Counted from the stretch's first letter, positions 12,628 to 26,916 are shown. The stretch: DNA of 64,000 bases from Atrina japonica (GCA_030159075.1 BROG01000540.1:271501-335500), one strand, 5' to 3'. The notes: a model not told the origin generated them from the letters alone. A program made the numbers and translations.

Positions 12628-14442
12628 TCCGTTGGACTTGCCAGAAATTTGTTCTCCAAGCCCCAGACATGAGTATCTAAAGAATTTTGAACTCCAGACA
12701 ATGTACATGTATATATGAGTTAGCACTAGGACATAAAGATATCTAAAATTTATCAATATTTTTTAAAAACTAGAAATTCAATGCTTTTAGTTTTATTACA
12801 ACTACAGAAATATGTCTACATTTATACATCAAATACAAAAGCTAATATACCTTATCCTTTGGTGTTCATGTACTTGCGGAAAAGGGTGGATATTTTCTAA
12901 ATAATCAGACCTCATGCCAAGAAGTGTGACTAGCTGGCTCCTTGTGCACAGGTAAATTGAATAAACTGATTGACAGCTGTCTACATAGTATAAATTAAAA
13001 GTGAAATTCTACCAATTTTAGTCTGTTCCTATTTTTTCTGATAACTTAAAACCATTTCAACAGTATTTAACCTTAAATCGGTATCTGAACAAGTACATGT
13101 ATGGCTATGGCGTATATTCTTTGGCCCTAACAATTTTAATTGCTTATAACTATACAAGGCTGTCAATTTTGTCTTCAGCTTTGATCTATTTATAATTAAG
13201 AGAATCTTAAAATAATTTTCACTCATTAAATATTCATACTTCAAAAGAAATTGCTATGAAGCAATTTCCAACCCACATTCCCCCAAATTTATGAAATACT
13301 CAACGCCTCCATCTGCATAAACATGTGTAATATATCTTTACGCCCAGGCATTTTGATGTTTATGTAATCAAACATTTAAATAAATAAAAAATGTTTAAAG
13401 ATTTACCTTGACACAAATTATGTCTGTTGAAGCAGACTACTTCTCTTGTGAGGACGTCAAAGAATAATGTATACATGCATGTAATGCTTTAACTTGTTTT
13501 GAACAAAAAATTACTAAAATGGAATAAGGAACAAGGAAATATCCTTTGGTACCTTGAAACATGATTTTAAAATTATGCTTATTGATACCATTCAAATTCT
13601 CAGTCCTGTTGGTCATTTACAAATGTACAAAGGTTATTAAAATTTAAAGAAAATGATTTTAAAAAAATAATCTATCTACAAGTTTCTCTACAGAAACAAT
13701 CTATATGTTGAAAAATTAATTACATTAAAATGGTACAATGCCATTTCAATGGAATAAAGTTATGGGTTAAACATATGTTTGGAATAAGCATATGAAATAT
13801 GTCCTTAACATTTTATATAAATACATCTGGAAATAAAACATATCTCGCTTGTTTTAAAAGTAATGCAATTAATAAATTTCCTTTTGATTTTTACACATTC
13901 AATTACCCCTAAAATAAAAATTGACTTTTAATTAATATTCAAGTTAAATATTGTAAGCAAAATATCACAAATTACAAAAGAAAAAATATTGATAAAAGTT
14001 TTTTGCATAATTTTTCTTCTGTCAAATTTATTGATTCAAACATTAAAATTCAGGCTATTAAAATGCATTCACTATTTTAGCATCATTTACATTGGTCACA
14101 CATCTAACTCCTAACCTAGTAACTTAAAGGACAAAAATGGTTTCATGCTTTTCTTTTTTAAAAAAATCTGTTTTGTCATCTATAACCATTGAATAATGAA
14201 CAATACAGCCTCTAGAATCATGTGTTCTTTTCTTTTAGATACAACCTAATTGCAGTCACATCCTGACTATACAACTTACTCTAGATCTTCCATCAGCTCT
14301 AAAGCTGATTTTTTAACTGAAGAACAATCTGAAACTTTTTCAAATTGAAATTTAAAGTAGATCTATCTCTTAAGATTTTAAAAAATTTGACTGAATTTTT
14401 TTGGCAAAAAGAATCCACTTAATTTTTCAGCATCAAACAAAC

Positions 14443-14470
14443 CTTTTCTCTTGGCTGCACGCAAACGCAT
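14443..14470 (-). CDS. Second candidate alternative first exon (MRLRAAKRK, phase 1)
   Basis: A locally less AT-rich patch on the minus strand carries an ATG at 14470, nine codons rich in Arg/Lys (MRLRAAKRK), then AAAAG|GTTTGT, a weak but possible donor leaving phase 1. Joined to exon 2 it gives a basic leader running into GKPPVLRK, reminiscent in style of the Lys-rich leader before the Ig domain in type I neuregulin-1. The frame is open upstream to a TAG with no earlier ATG. As an internal cassette after exon 1 it would hit a stop, so only a first-exon role fits. Weak evidence. Confidence 0.2.
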
Positions 14471-15049
14471 GACTGGAATCACTCTAAAAACCTGCAACAG
14501 CAAACCTCGGAGAGCAAACTATAAGAGTGCACAAAATCCTAGCTCACTCTCTATTTGAATCGTAATGAGGAACAACAAGAATTTAGATTAAGAAAATGTT
14601 TTCACAAAGATCAGACGTTTCTATTGTCCATTAAAAAACTATGCCAGGTTTGGAGATTATAACACAATGTTGTCAATTTTCATTCTTCACTCTACCTTGA
14701 GGGGAGAAAAAGGGACAAGCAGGTCCAGCTGATTAATTTTAAATGAAAAATTACTTTTGTTTTAGCTTAGTGAAATATTTGGTTCTTTTGTTTTTTTTAT
14801 TTTTTTTATTTTTGGGGGGGATGGGTACTAAATACCAAGTTTTAATTAATTACCAAGTAAAAGGCAATTAATTATTTGAAGAAACCAGGTACATGATTTC
14901 AGAATAATCTGAACTGAGAGAAAGGTAGGTTTGAAACCATGCTGACTGGAGGTGATAGTTATTAATATAATCTGGGCTCATGGGGCCACAGAGACCTCCA
15001 CACACCAACAACACACACAAGCACGAACACCAACAACATACACAAGCAT

Positions 15050-15050
<1 letters not shown>

Positions 15051-15099
<49 letters not shown>
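15051..15099. repeat. (CA)n microsatellite
   Basis: About 49 bp of CA preceded by an imperfect ACACCAACA-rich lead from 15000. Confidence 0.95.
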
Positions 15100-15101
<2 letters not shown>

Positions 15102-16927
15102 TATTATAACTATGACAGGAATGTCCAAAATTATTTTCTTATTTAGATATATCCACACCTTGCACGTAAATGGTATCAAATATCTAAGGGAAAAAGGCCA
15201 ACCTATAGCTGTACATGATGTACCTTGATAAAGTAATATATGTGACAATGTGAGGAAATTCTCAACTTTCTGTCATTTGAGTTATTACTGAAATCTTCTA
15301 CGTGTCATCTTCAAAGTAAAAACAAAGCATAATGTGTTGCATTACCAATCTTTAATATCACTCCTTGAAGGTATTTGTACCTCTGAAATTGAGATAGTAA
15401 ATCAAGATGGTGGAAGCTCATCCTCAAATAGGGCAATATTTACAGGTAAAAGCAATTAATAATTCTATAAACGAAATACTATCATGGAAACAGATAAATT
15501 TAACTATCCCTTGATCTATATAGATGTGCTGATGTCATCTTAGATTTTAGAGTGAAACCTTTCATATTGGAACTCAGAACAAAACCAGATATTATAGGGA
15601 GTTGGTCTTCACTGGTATATTGAAGTTAATTTGTACACAAATGGTACTATAGGGGACAACTAAAAACAGTCTATATGACCAGGTGATCTTCATACACAGT
15701 TGGTTGCTAAAGCAAGTTTTACTGTTGTGAAAGATATACATGTATATCTAATGTGTATATTGAATACATATCCTTTACTTAATCTAACTAATGTGTTGTA
15801 AGTAACTAAATATATTTTCCAATTTGACATGCTTGCCAATTTGACATGGAAGTGAAATTAGTTTTATAAATGGTTGACCAATTTATGCATAATATATCTT
15901 AATCTTAGTACATTAATTCCTGATAACATTAAAGGTAAATATACCTTGTTATTTGCATACTACTGGTAGATACATGTATGCCTACACATTTTAATAAGCT
16001 GACCTTCCCTTTTTAGCTATTAATATCCTTTTTTTGTAAATTTTTGTCCTGTATGGTTGGTTTCTAGCATCACCTGGAACTGACATGTACCATTATGTTT
16101 CTATCATGTACATGTATGTATGAAGATGTTACAATACAATTTATCAAGCCTCAAACCATACAATTTAAGAGTTTTCTAAGCAATGTTTGTAAAGACAAGC
16201 TAACTTCTACATACTAAACCACTCCCCATGGCTCAACAGTAAAATTTTACTTTTTTTATGTTTATTATGCCACACATCAATCTTTTTTCAGTAATATGGC
16301 GACAGCTGGTTTTTAGCGGTGGAGGAGGAAAGCCCAAAACAAATGGTACCATGGAAGAGGCCATCAGCCTTAAGCATGTAAATGGGCAAACTTGGTCAAA
16401 AAAAGCAGTCTAGGTTCCAGCAGAACTCAAACCTGCATTGACTAGATTTAGAGGTAAGAGACTTTGTGGTTCAATTATGATGCTCTAATCACCCTGCTAC
16501 AGAGGCTCCTTTCAAAAGTAGTCAACAGTCTAACAGATGTATCAAATTTACAATATGATACCTACATAACATCACTTAACAATTTTTTAAGAGTGACAGT
16601 CAAACCATGAAATTCATATCAAAACCAGTAGACTATAGTAGAATGAAACATCAGTAATTGCCCTAAACCACTTTAAGGACAAATGTGTATAACAGGAAAA
16701 AAATTAAGTGAAATGTGAATAAATTTAATATTAAATGTCAAGTACACAGAAATTTTAGAAATTATTATTTTGTGTTACTATACAATGTATATCAAATATG
16801 AAGACTTATAGGATTTGAACTCACAACCTTTCACTTACAGAGCTCACACTCAAACTATTGTGCTACCATAACTGGTTCAGAGGGCTGTTATACACTGCAG
16901 AAAATCAGATGCTATAGGGCTATACTT

Positions 16928-17016
16928 TAACTCATCAACCCCTGAAAATCATTGGACTATTCTGTAAATCAATGTCTTAGACCAGTCCAAATGTGGCATT
17001 AGGGGTGAATGAGGTA
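16928..17016. repeat. Fold-back repeat, TTAACTCATCAACCCCTGAAAA type
   Basis: Begins TTTAACTCATCAACCCCTGA and ends AGGGGTGAATGAGGTAA, which inverted is similar. TTCTGTAAATCAATG in the centre is shared with 22586-22671. Confidence 0.55.
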
Positions 17017-18640
17017 AGTGACTTAATTAGGTTAACCTGCAAGTTTGATCAAATGCTCAGATCTCAATTCTATTATTTAACATAGGTCATTAGTATCACC
17101 TGTGGCCTATACACAATATAAGATTGTTGATTGATGCTTGTAAGGTAAAAATCCTCTTATTATTTACCAAAACATACATTTTCAGGTTCAACCTTCAATA
17201 TCTAAGGTTCATTTCTTACAACCAAAAAGTAAATAAAATGGCATCAAACAAACATGTACTTGCTTGAAGGAACAAAATCATGAACTGGAAATGTTATCAA
17301 ATTATTTTCATTTCATAAATTGATATACAGATACAGTTATGCATACATTTATGACTACAATAGTACATGTATCTATAAATATATAAACTACAAAACTGTG
17401 GATTGTGTGCGCACCAGTTAACATCAGACATATCCCATAGCTATCCTCAATACAGAGTCATCTGGGTGTTTCTTTGGCCTGGTTGTTGTAAATCTAATTA
17501 CAGAGCTATTGAGAATTTCTAAACACTTGTAACTTAGATATCAAAACATAATAATTGTAACAGTAAATTAAATAGTGGACCAAAAATGTCAGGGATTATA
17601 ATATCACTACTAGAATAAACAATGTGAACTCTTTATAGTTTACTTTGATTTAGGGATAAACAGCCAACAGCACAAGTTTTTCTGTCCAAAATACAAACAT
17701 TGTTAAAGTATATTTTGTTAGTAATTAAACAGCTAACTTTGGCCCAAATATTGTTGAAAGATTGTATTTATAGAAAAAACAACTCCAGCCATAATTCCTT
17801 TTCACAATTCAACAAGTAATAAAGAATAAAGAGTTTATTCTGCTGCTGTTCACTTGTCATTCATAATGTTGTGTATAATGATGTTAAATTCTGACATTAT
17901 GAGTTTTTATTACATGGTGTTCATTTTTGTATGATGTACTTTTCCCATTATATTTGTACAAAGATTTACATGGGCAACAAGTAAAATCCGATCACCTCAA
18001 ATGCAGCACCCTATATTTTAAGTTTTTTGGTAAAGGGGTACAACACCATTTAGATACTGTATAAGTATTGAATTTCTAGTGTACTAGAAACATTGTAAAA
18101 CACATTACATCATATTGCTAAATGGACACTGGTGTAATTGAAAAGGCATTAAGTCAGGATTGAACTTAAGGTCCTTGACTTTTGGAGAATGCAACATGGA
18201 ACCACTGCAATTCTGATGGACATAACAAAACATCTTGAACTGAAGATAAAAATCACATACACTGCTTACATGATACATTTGTAGTAAATGAGTTATCATT
18301 GGCTACAAAATCACAGTGTTAACACTGATACTAAGTTCATTGGTTAAAAAATAATCTTTCAAATTCACAACAACAAAAGTTTAACCCATTTACCCCTAAA
18401 GATTGTTATTGGTTGCCAATTTAGTTCAAATTAAATCTTTTTTTCAAGAGATTGCTCAATGCTTCCCCTTGTATTCCGACTGTAGTGACACAAATGAACA
18501 TGTAAAAGTAACTCATATTCCTGTATGCAATATACAAACGTTCAATCTACCATATCCTGTCTAAAAATTAAACTTACAAAAGAGAAAATTTGTTTCTGAC
18601 ATACACTTTACTACATGTACACATTTCTGCATGGACTTAC

Positions 18641-18650
18641 CTGTCGCCAT
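18641..18650 (-). CDS. Candidate alternative first coding exon (M-A-T, phase 1) of the neuregulin-like gene
   Basis: On the minus strand the sequence reads ACCATGGCGACAG followed by GTAAGT. This is a near-ideal Kozak context, three codons (Met-Ala-Thr), one leftover G, and a consensus CAG|GTAAGT donor. The phase (1) matches exon 2 exactly, so splicing would give M-A-T-G-K-P-P, that is, the Ig domain without exon 1's signal peptide. Vertebrate neuregulin-1 also makes isoforms from alternative 5' exons, some without a classical signal peptide. Only ten coding bases, so chance remains possible; the extent of any 5' UTR is unknown. Confidence 0.35.
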
Positions 18651-18800
18651 GGTACTTCAGAGTGATAAAGAGATAATTTACAGATTAAGTTGGTAGGCCT
18701 AAATCAGATTTAGGAGGAATTCACTTCTTCCAATGACCTTGAACGCGGAAGTATCCTTGACCATGTCAAATATGTCCAAGATTTGTTAAATTCTTCCATT
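18651..18800 (-). promoter_or_regulatory. Possible promoter/5' UTR of the 18650 alternative start
   Basis: Upstream of the Kozak-donor unit lie an extended nuclear-receptor half-site (TGACCTTGA on plus, near 18735) and directly beside it an ETS-type core (GCGGAAGT, near 18746). A second CCTTGACC word is close to 18757. No TATA box is evident. The motif cluster is seen; promoter activity is inferred. Confidence 0.25.
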
Positions 18801-21800
18801 TAATTGGGGTCCATAGGCTACGCTTAATACCATTGTGCAATGTAACTACATGAAAATCCTACACAGACGACAGCTACCTGCATGTAGGTGTACCCAAATC
18901 TATACCTGTTGTCGTTATTTTCACAGGAGTTGATAATGATACTTGCAGGTAATCAAAGCGAAAAGTGTTTTCACACACTGTTTTGCCATAAATTAAGCAT
19001 GACAGCATTATTTAGAAGCAGAACAGGTAAATAAACACCCTTAATAACAGCCTACACAAACATACATCAAAATATATCATAAACTGTAAACCGATATTAG
19101 TTTATCAACAACAACAAAAAAAAGAAAAGAAAAAGTATCATGGATTTTACTACATTTAATTTCATTTGTAAAGTTCTAAACCGAGTCGTTAAATCTGAAA
19201 CCGACAATTTCACTTTTGCTGAATCAAAATCATAGAATTTCACAGAAAAAAAAACTTACTTTCCGGAGTATTTAGAAGATGTCGCATTTAATGACAATAT
19301 AAAATGTGAGGCCCAAATCTTGTTGAATACTGCTGGGAATACATTATACCGTGGACAGGTGATAAAAGTTGTAACAGGAATAAAGTACTTTGAAAATGAC
19401 TAAATTGTCAGAGTTTCATTCCACTTGGAATTCTCTGTCAATCAGATTTCAGAATCATTAGAGGTTCAACAAAGTTACCAGACTTTAATAAGTCTTCGGT
19501 ATTCATAATGGCAATGAATACATGGACATTGTCCTTGACTTTAAAACCATTTGCTGGTGCTTATGGTTGGCAGGCCGCATTAAATGCATCAGTTTATCTA
19601 AATATCTGTATATTATACATTTTGTGTATATAAATCTTAAATATGTATGATTAATGAAATATATTCTTATTTCTTATGACAAATGCCATGTAAGTTCTTG
19701 ATCTAACTGATATGAAATTCTTGTGATCATTCTGTTCCATATGTGTGGAATATACATGTATATGACAACTGCATTATTGGAGACATGACATGGTGTCCAG
19801 TGTTGCTGTACAAGCTGTCAACAGTCAATTTTGCAGTGCTGATTCTTCATGTCAGTGACCTGTCATATCAATGACGTTTTTGGTAGCCATTATCCACTGT
19901 AAGGTTGTACATGTAGGTGATGATTTTCATCACTTATACAAGATAGCATGGGGTGAATTATCATCAGTAATGTACATTGTATACCGCTAATTCTCCAGAG
20001 CCTGAGTGAATCTTTGACCTGTACAACATTGATTATGGGTGTCCATTATCACTTCTACCTGTATGTAGCTATTGTAAATGCATCAGTAATTTACACACAT
20101 ACAAAATGGTCTTATGATTCTCTCAAAGGTCAATACCAAGATTTAATTTATCCAATGTTACTATATTACCGTTCAAAAGTTTATCAATTATAATAGAGTA
20201 AATGTTAAACTTAAGTATTAATATAATTAAATCTGGGACCAAAGTAACCAATTTTACTCATTATTAATCAAGCTTAACTTTGATTTTTTTTATTTCGACA
20301 ATGTAGTTGCTTGATTGTGACTGAATAGGGAATACATTATTATCTTTTTCTCCTTTGAGAACCCCCAATCGGCCCCTGCTATTCTTTACAGAGAACAAGA
20401 ACTTGCTATCCATATACATGTAGTACATAGTTTTTGCATGTACATGAATCTTATGTATAAAAAAGATTATAATTTTACAGCACATTATTCATACATTTAT
20501 ACATTCAATTAGAGCTTAGTATGAAGTTTGTTTAGTGACAATCTGGTTCAATAGTTATGCAGCAGTACAAATAAAAATCTATTTTGCTCCATTTGGCAGC
20601 TAACGACTTATTGCAATTGATAGACAAGTCAATGACAATGAATGAGTATATATAGTCAGTCAATGTGTACCTGTGAACCATCTGTAAATGTCAATGTAAC
20701 AGATATTAGACTGAATGTCAAGGACACCCTTTTTTTACATATAAATTTAAGTGATCACATTTGTTAAAACATACATTTAATTGCATGCAAGTGCTTATGT
20801 AGGCAGTACTTTATAAAATAAGATCTAGAGAAATAAATATTGACTAGAAGAATATGATAAAACTCAATAATGACTACTGAAGCACTGTCAAAAAGAGAGC
20901 TTAAGTGTTTAGTTGTTCAAAACATGTTTGTTTAATTGTTTTACAAGAGTTCTACTCCATAATTAATGTATGTTTAGTTATACAATGACAGTCATTTAGA
21001 AAGCAGCTATAAACCTGGCTTCAATGTATTTCAATGTACGAGGAGATCTGGACAGCATCATACAATTTTATTGGCAAACTTCTCAAATGTCACCAGCTGT
21101 AGGTAAAGTGCTACAAATGTTGACCAGTGCTAAGGACCAATGCTAATACAATTAGGATTCCTTTACATGCCATGCCTGCCATACCAAGGGGCCTCAGATT
21201 TTAGCCTAATTTTGAATGATCCCTAAATTTCCTGTTTTATGTCAAGCACTACCTTTTTTAAAATCTTGGATATATAAAATTGAGGAGACACACTCGGTGC
21301 TGTGACTCCAACAAAATTTGAGGACTCCAACTGAGAACCTTCTATTTTTCAGTTGAACACTCTACCATCAGGACACTGCAAGCAGTCACACTGACTAAAA
21401 GGTGAGAGATGTCATGGTTCAAAGTTCAATGCACTGATCTCTTGACCATGCCACCACTGTTTCATGTACAACATCTTCATGTAAATCATCTTGGAGATGG
21501 TATGCAATTACAAGACACCTGATTCAAACAAGGTTAACATCAATAAATATTGACTAGACATCAGTTACACCAACATGTACATGTATTTAGTCTAGTTGGG
21601 AAAGAGATGAGGGGAGATTTCTGTTCGATTCTATCTGTATGTATTGGTTAAGCTACAACATGTAGGTTTGCAGTAAAATCTCATTTCTATCAGTCAGCAG
21701 ATACTGTTCTTCTTATCTGCTGAAAAATCAGCCCAAAATAACAAAGATTGACAAACAGCATGTCATATGATCTCCTGGTAGATAAAGTATCAAACATCAG

Positions 21801-21905
21801 CATCTCTCTGAGATAAAATATATGGTCTCTAACTCGGTCTTCCATTTTAGATTAAATTTATATTTCTCCCATTAGACAGAAAAAATCTAAATTTTATGTA
21901 CTTTT

Positions 21906-21909
<4 letters not shown>

Positions 21910-21946
<37 letters not shown>
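21910..21946. repeat. Poly(A) tract
   Basis: 37 A residues; no adjoining SINE or LINE body recognised, so it may be the tail of an unrecognised retroposon. Confidence 0.9.
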
Positions 21947-21949
<3 letters not shown>

Positions 21950-22585
21950 AACTGCAGTTAAAGCAAAAATATATGGATTTAATACTTTTTGTATTCATAC
22001 ATGTATTTTTAGGGAAGCCAATCACTGACTTGTGAGTAGGAAATCATTTTAGTATAGCGTGTGTATGCCAATGCTCTCTACGAATACAATTCTTGTTTTA
22101 TGGGAAACCATTACCGAATGCAACTTTGCTATACCACAAGTTCTGGGTGAAATGTGATTCATAACAAAGCATACTTCTCTGTCTTGCTGATTTCAAGTTA
22201 TCGCTACATCTTACAAAGTTCTCTTGCCACTAGAAAAATAGATAATCTGTTTACACCAAGAATGATAGTTCTCGACTTATAGCGAGTTCTCTGCCAAACG
22301 GCAGTGTGTGTGCATGAAAATAAAGTACACTTTTCCAGTTATTAATGAGAGCAAATTGTGAAAACACAATTTTTGCTTTAGAACGATGATAGGAAAAGAG
22401 ATGCTAATGTAAATTGATCAGCCATACAAAATCACCTGCATTATTGCTAATATAACATATTCAATTTACAAAATTGCCTTCTGTTGTTTTAGTTAATGAA
22501 TATGACCACCTGTTGATCAGGGCCCCAAAGTCACCACTGATTCACTCAGTACACAAGTTCAACTAACTTTTCATGCTTTTAATTT

Positions 22586-22671
22586 AACTCTTCAGCCCCT
22601 GAAAAACAATGGGCTCTTCTGTAAATCAATGATCAGTTCAAATGTGTCTTTTAGGGAGAATGGGTTACGGT
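22586..22671. repeat. Fold-back repeat, second copy of the 16928 type
   Basis: TTAACTCTTCAGCCCCTGAA, CTTCTGTAAATCAATGATCA and GGGAGAATGGGTTA correspond in order to 16928-17016. Confidence 0.55.
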
Positions 22672-23107
22672 AAAAAAAGATTGTGAATGATTGAAATGAG
22701 AACAAAATATATGTAAAATGTCTATATAGTTGACTAATGTTTGTCTGTAGTAGAACTGTGATTACTATCACATCAAAAACATGCTAAACCAAAAATATCA
22801 AAAATTGTTAGTTGTAGCTGTATGAAGGAAAAAAACTGTCTGTCTGGAACTCATCTCTGAATTTATTTTATGTCTGTTTAACGAGTAAAATGTGAAATTC
22901 AGCTTAAAACATCCATCTTTCTGTTGAAAAGCAGTGTAACTGCTTAAAATGAGAAAAATGTGTTTACACGTAGATTTTTATTCTATATGAATGACTGGAG
23001 AACAAAGTATGTCTATAACAAACATAAATTACCTACAATACAAATTTTTACTTTTAAAAGCATTTACAGGTTGTCATTTTTAATCTATGTGTACAGTGCA
23101 CTGGTTG

Positions 23108-23318
23108 TATTATGTATACAGGGGTGGATCCAGGATTTCATGTTTGAGAATGTGCAAGCCTAGAATGTCTTTGGCGAATGTAGCAAGTCACAAAAAGTTT
23201 GGTATTTTGTTAATACTAGTTTCCCAACGTTTTATTGAAAAATTAAAGGTTTTACACATTTTTAAGGCAAATCAAGGGGGGCAAGCGCCCCTGAATGTAA
23301 CTGCTCCTGGTACAATGT
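23108..23318 (+). repeat. Dispersed repeat 'GGGGTGGATCCAGGATTT'
   Basis: CAGGGGTGGATCCAGGATTT at the left and GGGGGGCAAGCGCCCCTGAA at the right match a pattern widespread in marine invertebrate DNA; a related word (GGCGCGGATCCAAAATTTT) occurs at 40534. The overlapping 83-codon frame has no protein support. Confidence 0.45.
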
Positions 23319-24369
23319 ATACCACACATGTTATCTGAGGGTTTCTGTAAAATTATTGTACTGTATGTCAGAGCTCTACACTGTATACTGTACACAAACT
23401 TGTACATGTAGGAACATGGCCTATCTATGTATTACACTTACAGCTACAGACAGACATCTATAAATGTTGTTTTTAATCCCTCAGGAGCCTTGATACATCC
23501 ACATGTATTTGTTTTATATGTATATGCAGAAAAACGGAGCTCATAAAATCTGCTATAATCATGTAAACCATGGGTTATGGCCTAACACTGTTAAGGCCTG
23601 GTGACCCTGTCCTGGTTACAGAGCCCAGTGGTCTGTGTAAACAAAAGAAACTCCAGACTTCAGCAATTTAAAAAGATAACCTAAACAAACGGGACCAAAT
23701 AACCATATGTTTAAAAAGATGACTGTCTGTAGAGTGTATTCTACTCTATCTCTTTCCTTCTTATCTGTTAAAGGTTCTTTTTACCAGAATTTCATTAATT
23801 TCTATTCAACATATTTTTATTGTTCATATTAGATTTCTCTGTTACTGACAAAATATTACTCCTCGCATTGTTTTAAAGATTTCATCTCTATTTATGAAAG
23901 TTGGTTGTAGATGTCATGGAGCTAGGAGAAAACAAGCTAGTATGTAAAATGATCATCTAAGAGCTCTGTAGAGAAAAATGACAAAATAATATGTATATGC
24001 TTTTTACACTAAAGCCAATCCATGAAAACAGTATGTTGGTTTTACTATCTGACAACAGCTAGATATACACAAAGTGTAAGTGGATTTAAGTGAAATACGT
24101 TATCTTGTTCTGAGGAAAACTTTTAATTTTTGCCTAAAATAAAATAGAAAATATGTTTCTGGTCATTTACTTGATGAATGATGTGTACATTTTCTGTATA
24201 GGAGGTTTATATAGTTATACAACTCTCAAGTATCTTAGATACAAGTACATTATGTATTAAAGCTTGATCTTCACCTCTGACTGCACCCTAAAAGTGGATG
24301 CAATTATTTGAAACAATGCAATGGATTTTTTTTTACAGCTAATAGAAATATATTATGACATATATTATG

Positions 24370-24370
<1 letters not shown>

Positions 24371-24436
<66 letters not shown>
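24371..24436. repeat. (TA)n microsatellite
   Basis: About 65 bp of alternating TA. Confidence 0.95.
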
Positions 24437-24437
<1 letters not shown>

Positions 24438-25607
24438 CTGTTAAAATAAAAATAAATTAATATGGATCATGTCAAATTACTTTTTTTGGAATTTTTTATA
24501 GTGTTACATTTAAAAGTTATGTTCTGTAAAATGGGTATTATTTTTTGATACAAGATCAAAATGCATGCATAAACCTAAAAGTATCATAGTACTGATGCCT
24601 TAATATGGATCTCATATGAAATAGACTTGTACACAAGTTAGATTTGAAATAGACCTTTGTAACTGTTGGTAATATATTGTAAATACAACAAGTAGTTGTT
24701 GCACATACAGTTGCAATAATATGCCCATAAATCATTTGATAATTTCCATTGCCAAGCACTGGATAAAAAATGAGGTATTCAACCATATCCCACACTTCTA
24801 CAGCTACACCGAGTACTGTCATTAATAAATCTGCTCTATCACACAAATGTGGGGATCACAGAGCTGTAAAATATTGTCTTTTTAAATATTAGCTTTGTGA
24901 ACTAATTTCTTGACAAACTCAAACTGCACACGATGTGTGGGAGGAAAAGTGGAGCTATAGTGATTGAGAAAAGCAAATACATCTAGCCTCAATTTGGCTA
25001 AAGACGTGGGCATTTAAAAATGTCTATCGATTTTTGTGAAATATGCCCCATATCTGAACAGCAGAGTGGCATATCTTTTAAACAAAATTTAAATTATTTT
25101 ACACATTCAGATGATAAGATGACATTTGCAAGCTATTTGTCATCCCTCCAACTGACCATGTTCAATATCTATAAATTCTTGAGGAATGTACACTTAACAA
25201 GAACATGTAAGCAAATACATGCACATTGATTGATGTACACAGTATGGACAAAGTTTAATTTGGCAAGACAAAGTTATCTTTTATTTTTTTTTCTATAGAA
25301 GAAATATTTGTTTTACTTGTAAGCAGTACATATGTAGGTGAAGTGGCACACACTCTAAACATGTCCTATTTACTAATGCCAATGCTGTGTGGGTTCCTTA
25401 CCATGCCACACCTAATGTATCATGGAATCTCATAGTTGAAGTCTCACCTGCAATACCTTGTAACCTGTGACTTCCAGTTCATACTCAAGTTGTTTTTTTA
25501 AGCATTAGAAATGTGACATAATATATCATGTACCAAACCTGGGATGTTCCACCTGGATGTTGAACCCCCTACAACTAGACCACAACAAACTGTTTTCAAG
25601 TACATTA

Positions 25608-25888
25608 GAGCTGGCTGGGCTCAGTCGGTAGTGCGCTTGACTCTTGATCGTGATCGTGAGTTTGAGTCCAGATGGTGGCAGGTTGGTTACGTGTCTGTCA
25701 GTTGAGACAGTAAACACCTAGGTCCCGTGTCACAGTAGGTGTCAGCATGTTAAAGAACCCTCACTGCTCAATGGCCATAAGTGCCAAGCATAGGCCAAAA
25801 TCTGAAGCCCTTACCGGCATTTGATGACATCTTCATGAGTGAAATATTCTTGAGTGGGACGTTAAACAATAATAAACAAACAAACAAA
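25608..25888 (+). mobile_element. tRNA-derived SINE, copy 1
   Basis: A 281-bp element. Box A is in GGGCTCAGTCGGTAG and box B in GAGTTTGAGTCC, followed by a conserved body (GTGTCACAGTAGGTGTC, AACCCTCACTGCTCAATGGC, CATGAGTGAAATATTC) and a TTAAACAATAATAAAC(AAAC)n tail. It is flanked by an 11-bp target-site duplication CAAGTACATTA (25597-25607 and 25889-25899), a hallmark of LINE-driven retroposition. Confidence 0.92.
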
Positions 25889-26870
25889 CAAGTACATTAA
25901 CATTCACTTAATCTAATGCATGATGTTGTGACTTATACTGGCATGCACTGGTACACATTCTAGTAGGTCTCCTTTTTCTTATGAAAAGAAATCTGAGCAG
26001 GAAAACGATAGACTAAAAGAAACTGATAAAAAATAAAAATGTTAATTATATTTACAACAGTCAATTATTCTGGTAACCTCCACGCAACATTGCAATAACT
26101 GTTCAAATAAACACATGTAGATTAGTCACTCTAACAACAATCTTTTCAACTAAACGGCATAAATAAATAAATTCCAATCTATCTGTCTATTCAAAGTACT
26201 CAACAGGTACAATCTGTTTGGTATGATTACATGCATTAATGGGGAAACTTTAATGGTCTGGAATTTCAATGCTGTATCAATACCTGTACATTTATTTCCA
26301 GAGAATAATCTCTCTTCAAAACACTAAAATCCTGTTCATTTTAAAAGTTTGTACAAATCAAAATAAACTATTTGGGACTTTTGATAATTGGTAAAGGACT
26401 TTTACATGTTGTGGGCGGTTAAATATGCTCTATGTTAAATAGTGATTCCATTCATAAATCATGTGACCTCAATATGCAATTTCCTAATGCGAAGGTGTTA
26501 TTAGGCAAGGTAAAAATTATTTATTCAGGTTCTTTATCAGGTAAAAACCTCGATGAGTTACATCATTTACATTTAAGTAATATCAGCTTTTCTTTAAAGT
26601 TCCTTAATTTCATTAACAATTTTAAAATCATTTCCTTCTTTGCAGCTATAATTTGTTTACAAGATCAGATTTGTACAGTTACTCACCTATACAGGTATGC
26701 TGCCTGTACAGGTATACATTATCAGTATGCTTTTTCAGGCTTCATTGTGTCACTTATCATTATTTGAACTTTACAATTTATCAACAAATTAGGAAATTCC
26801 ACCACCAATGAATGTTACTGGATTTTAACTAACATTACAACATTTAAATAAGGGGTAATTTGTTTGTATC

Positions 26871-26871
<1 letters not shown>

Positions 26872-26911
<40 letters not shown>
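26872..26911. repeat. Poly(A) tract
   Basis: About 40 A residues with no recognised retroposon body upstream. Confidence 0.9.

Positions 26912-26916
<5 letters not shown>

Noticed and set aside
14868..15248. 126-codon Cys/Val-rich frame
   Set aside because: Core is the (CA)n microsatellite read on the other strand; no domain outside it.
24556..24846. 96-codon minus-strand frame
   Set aside because: No family resemblance and no splice context.
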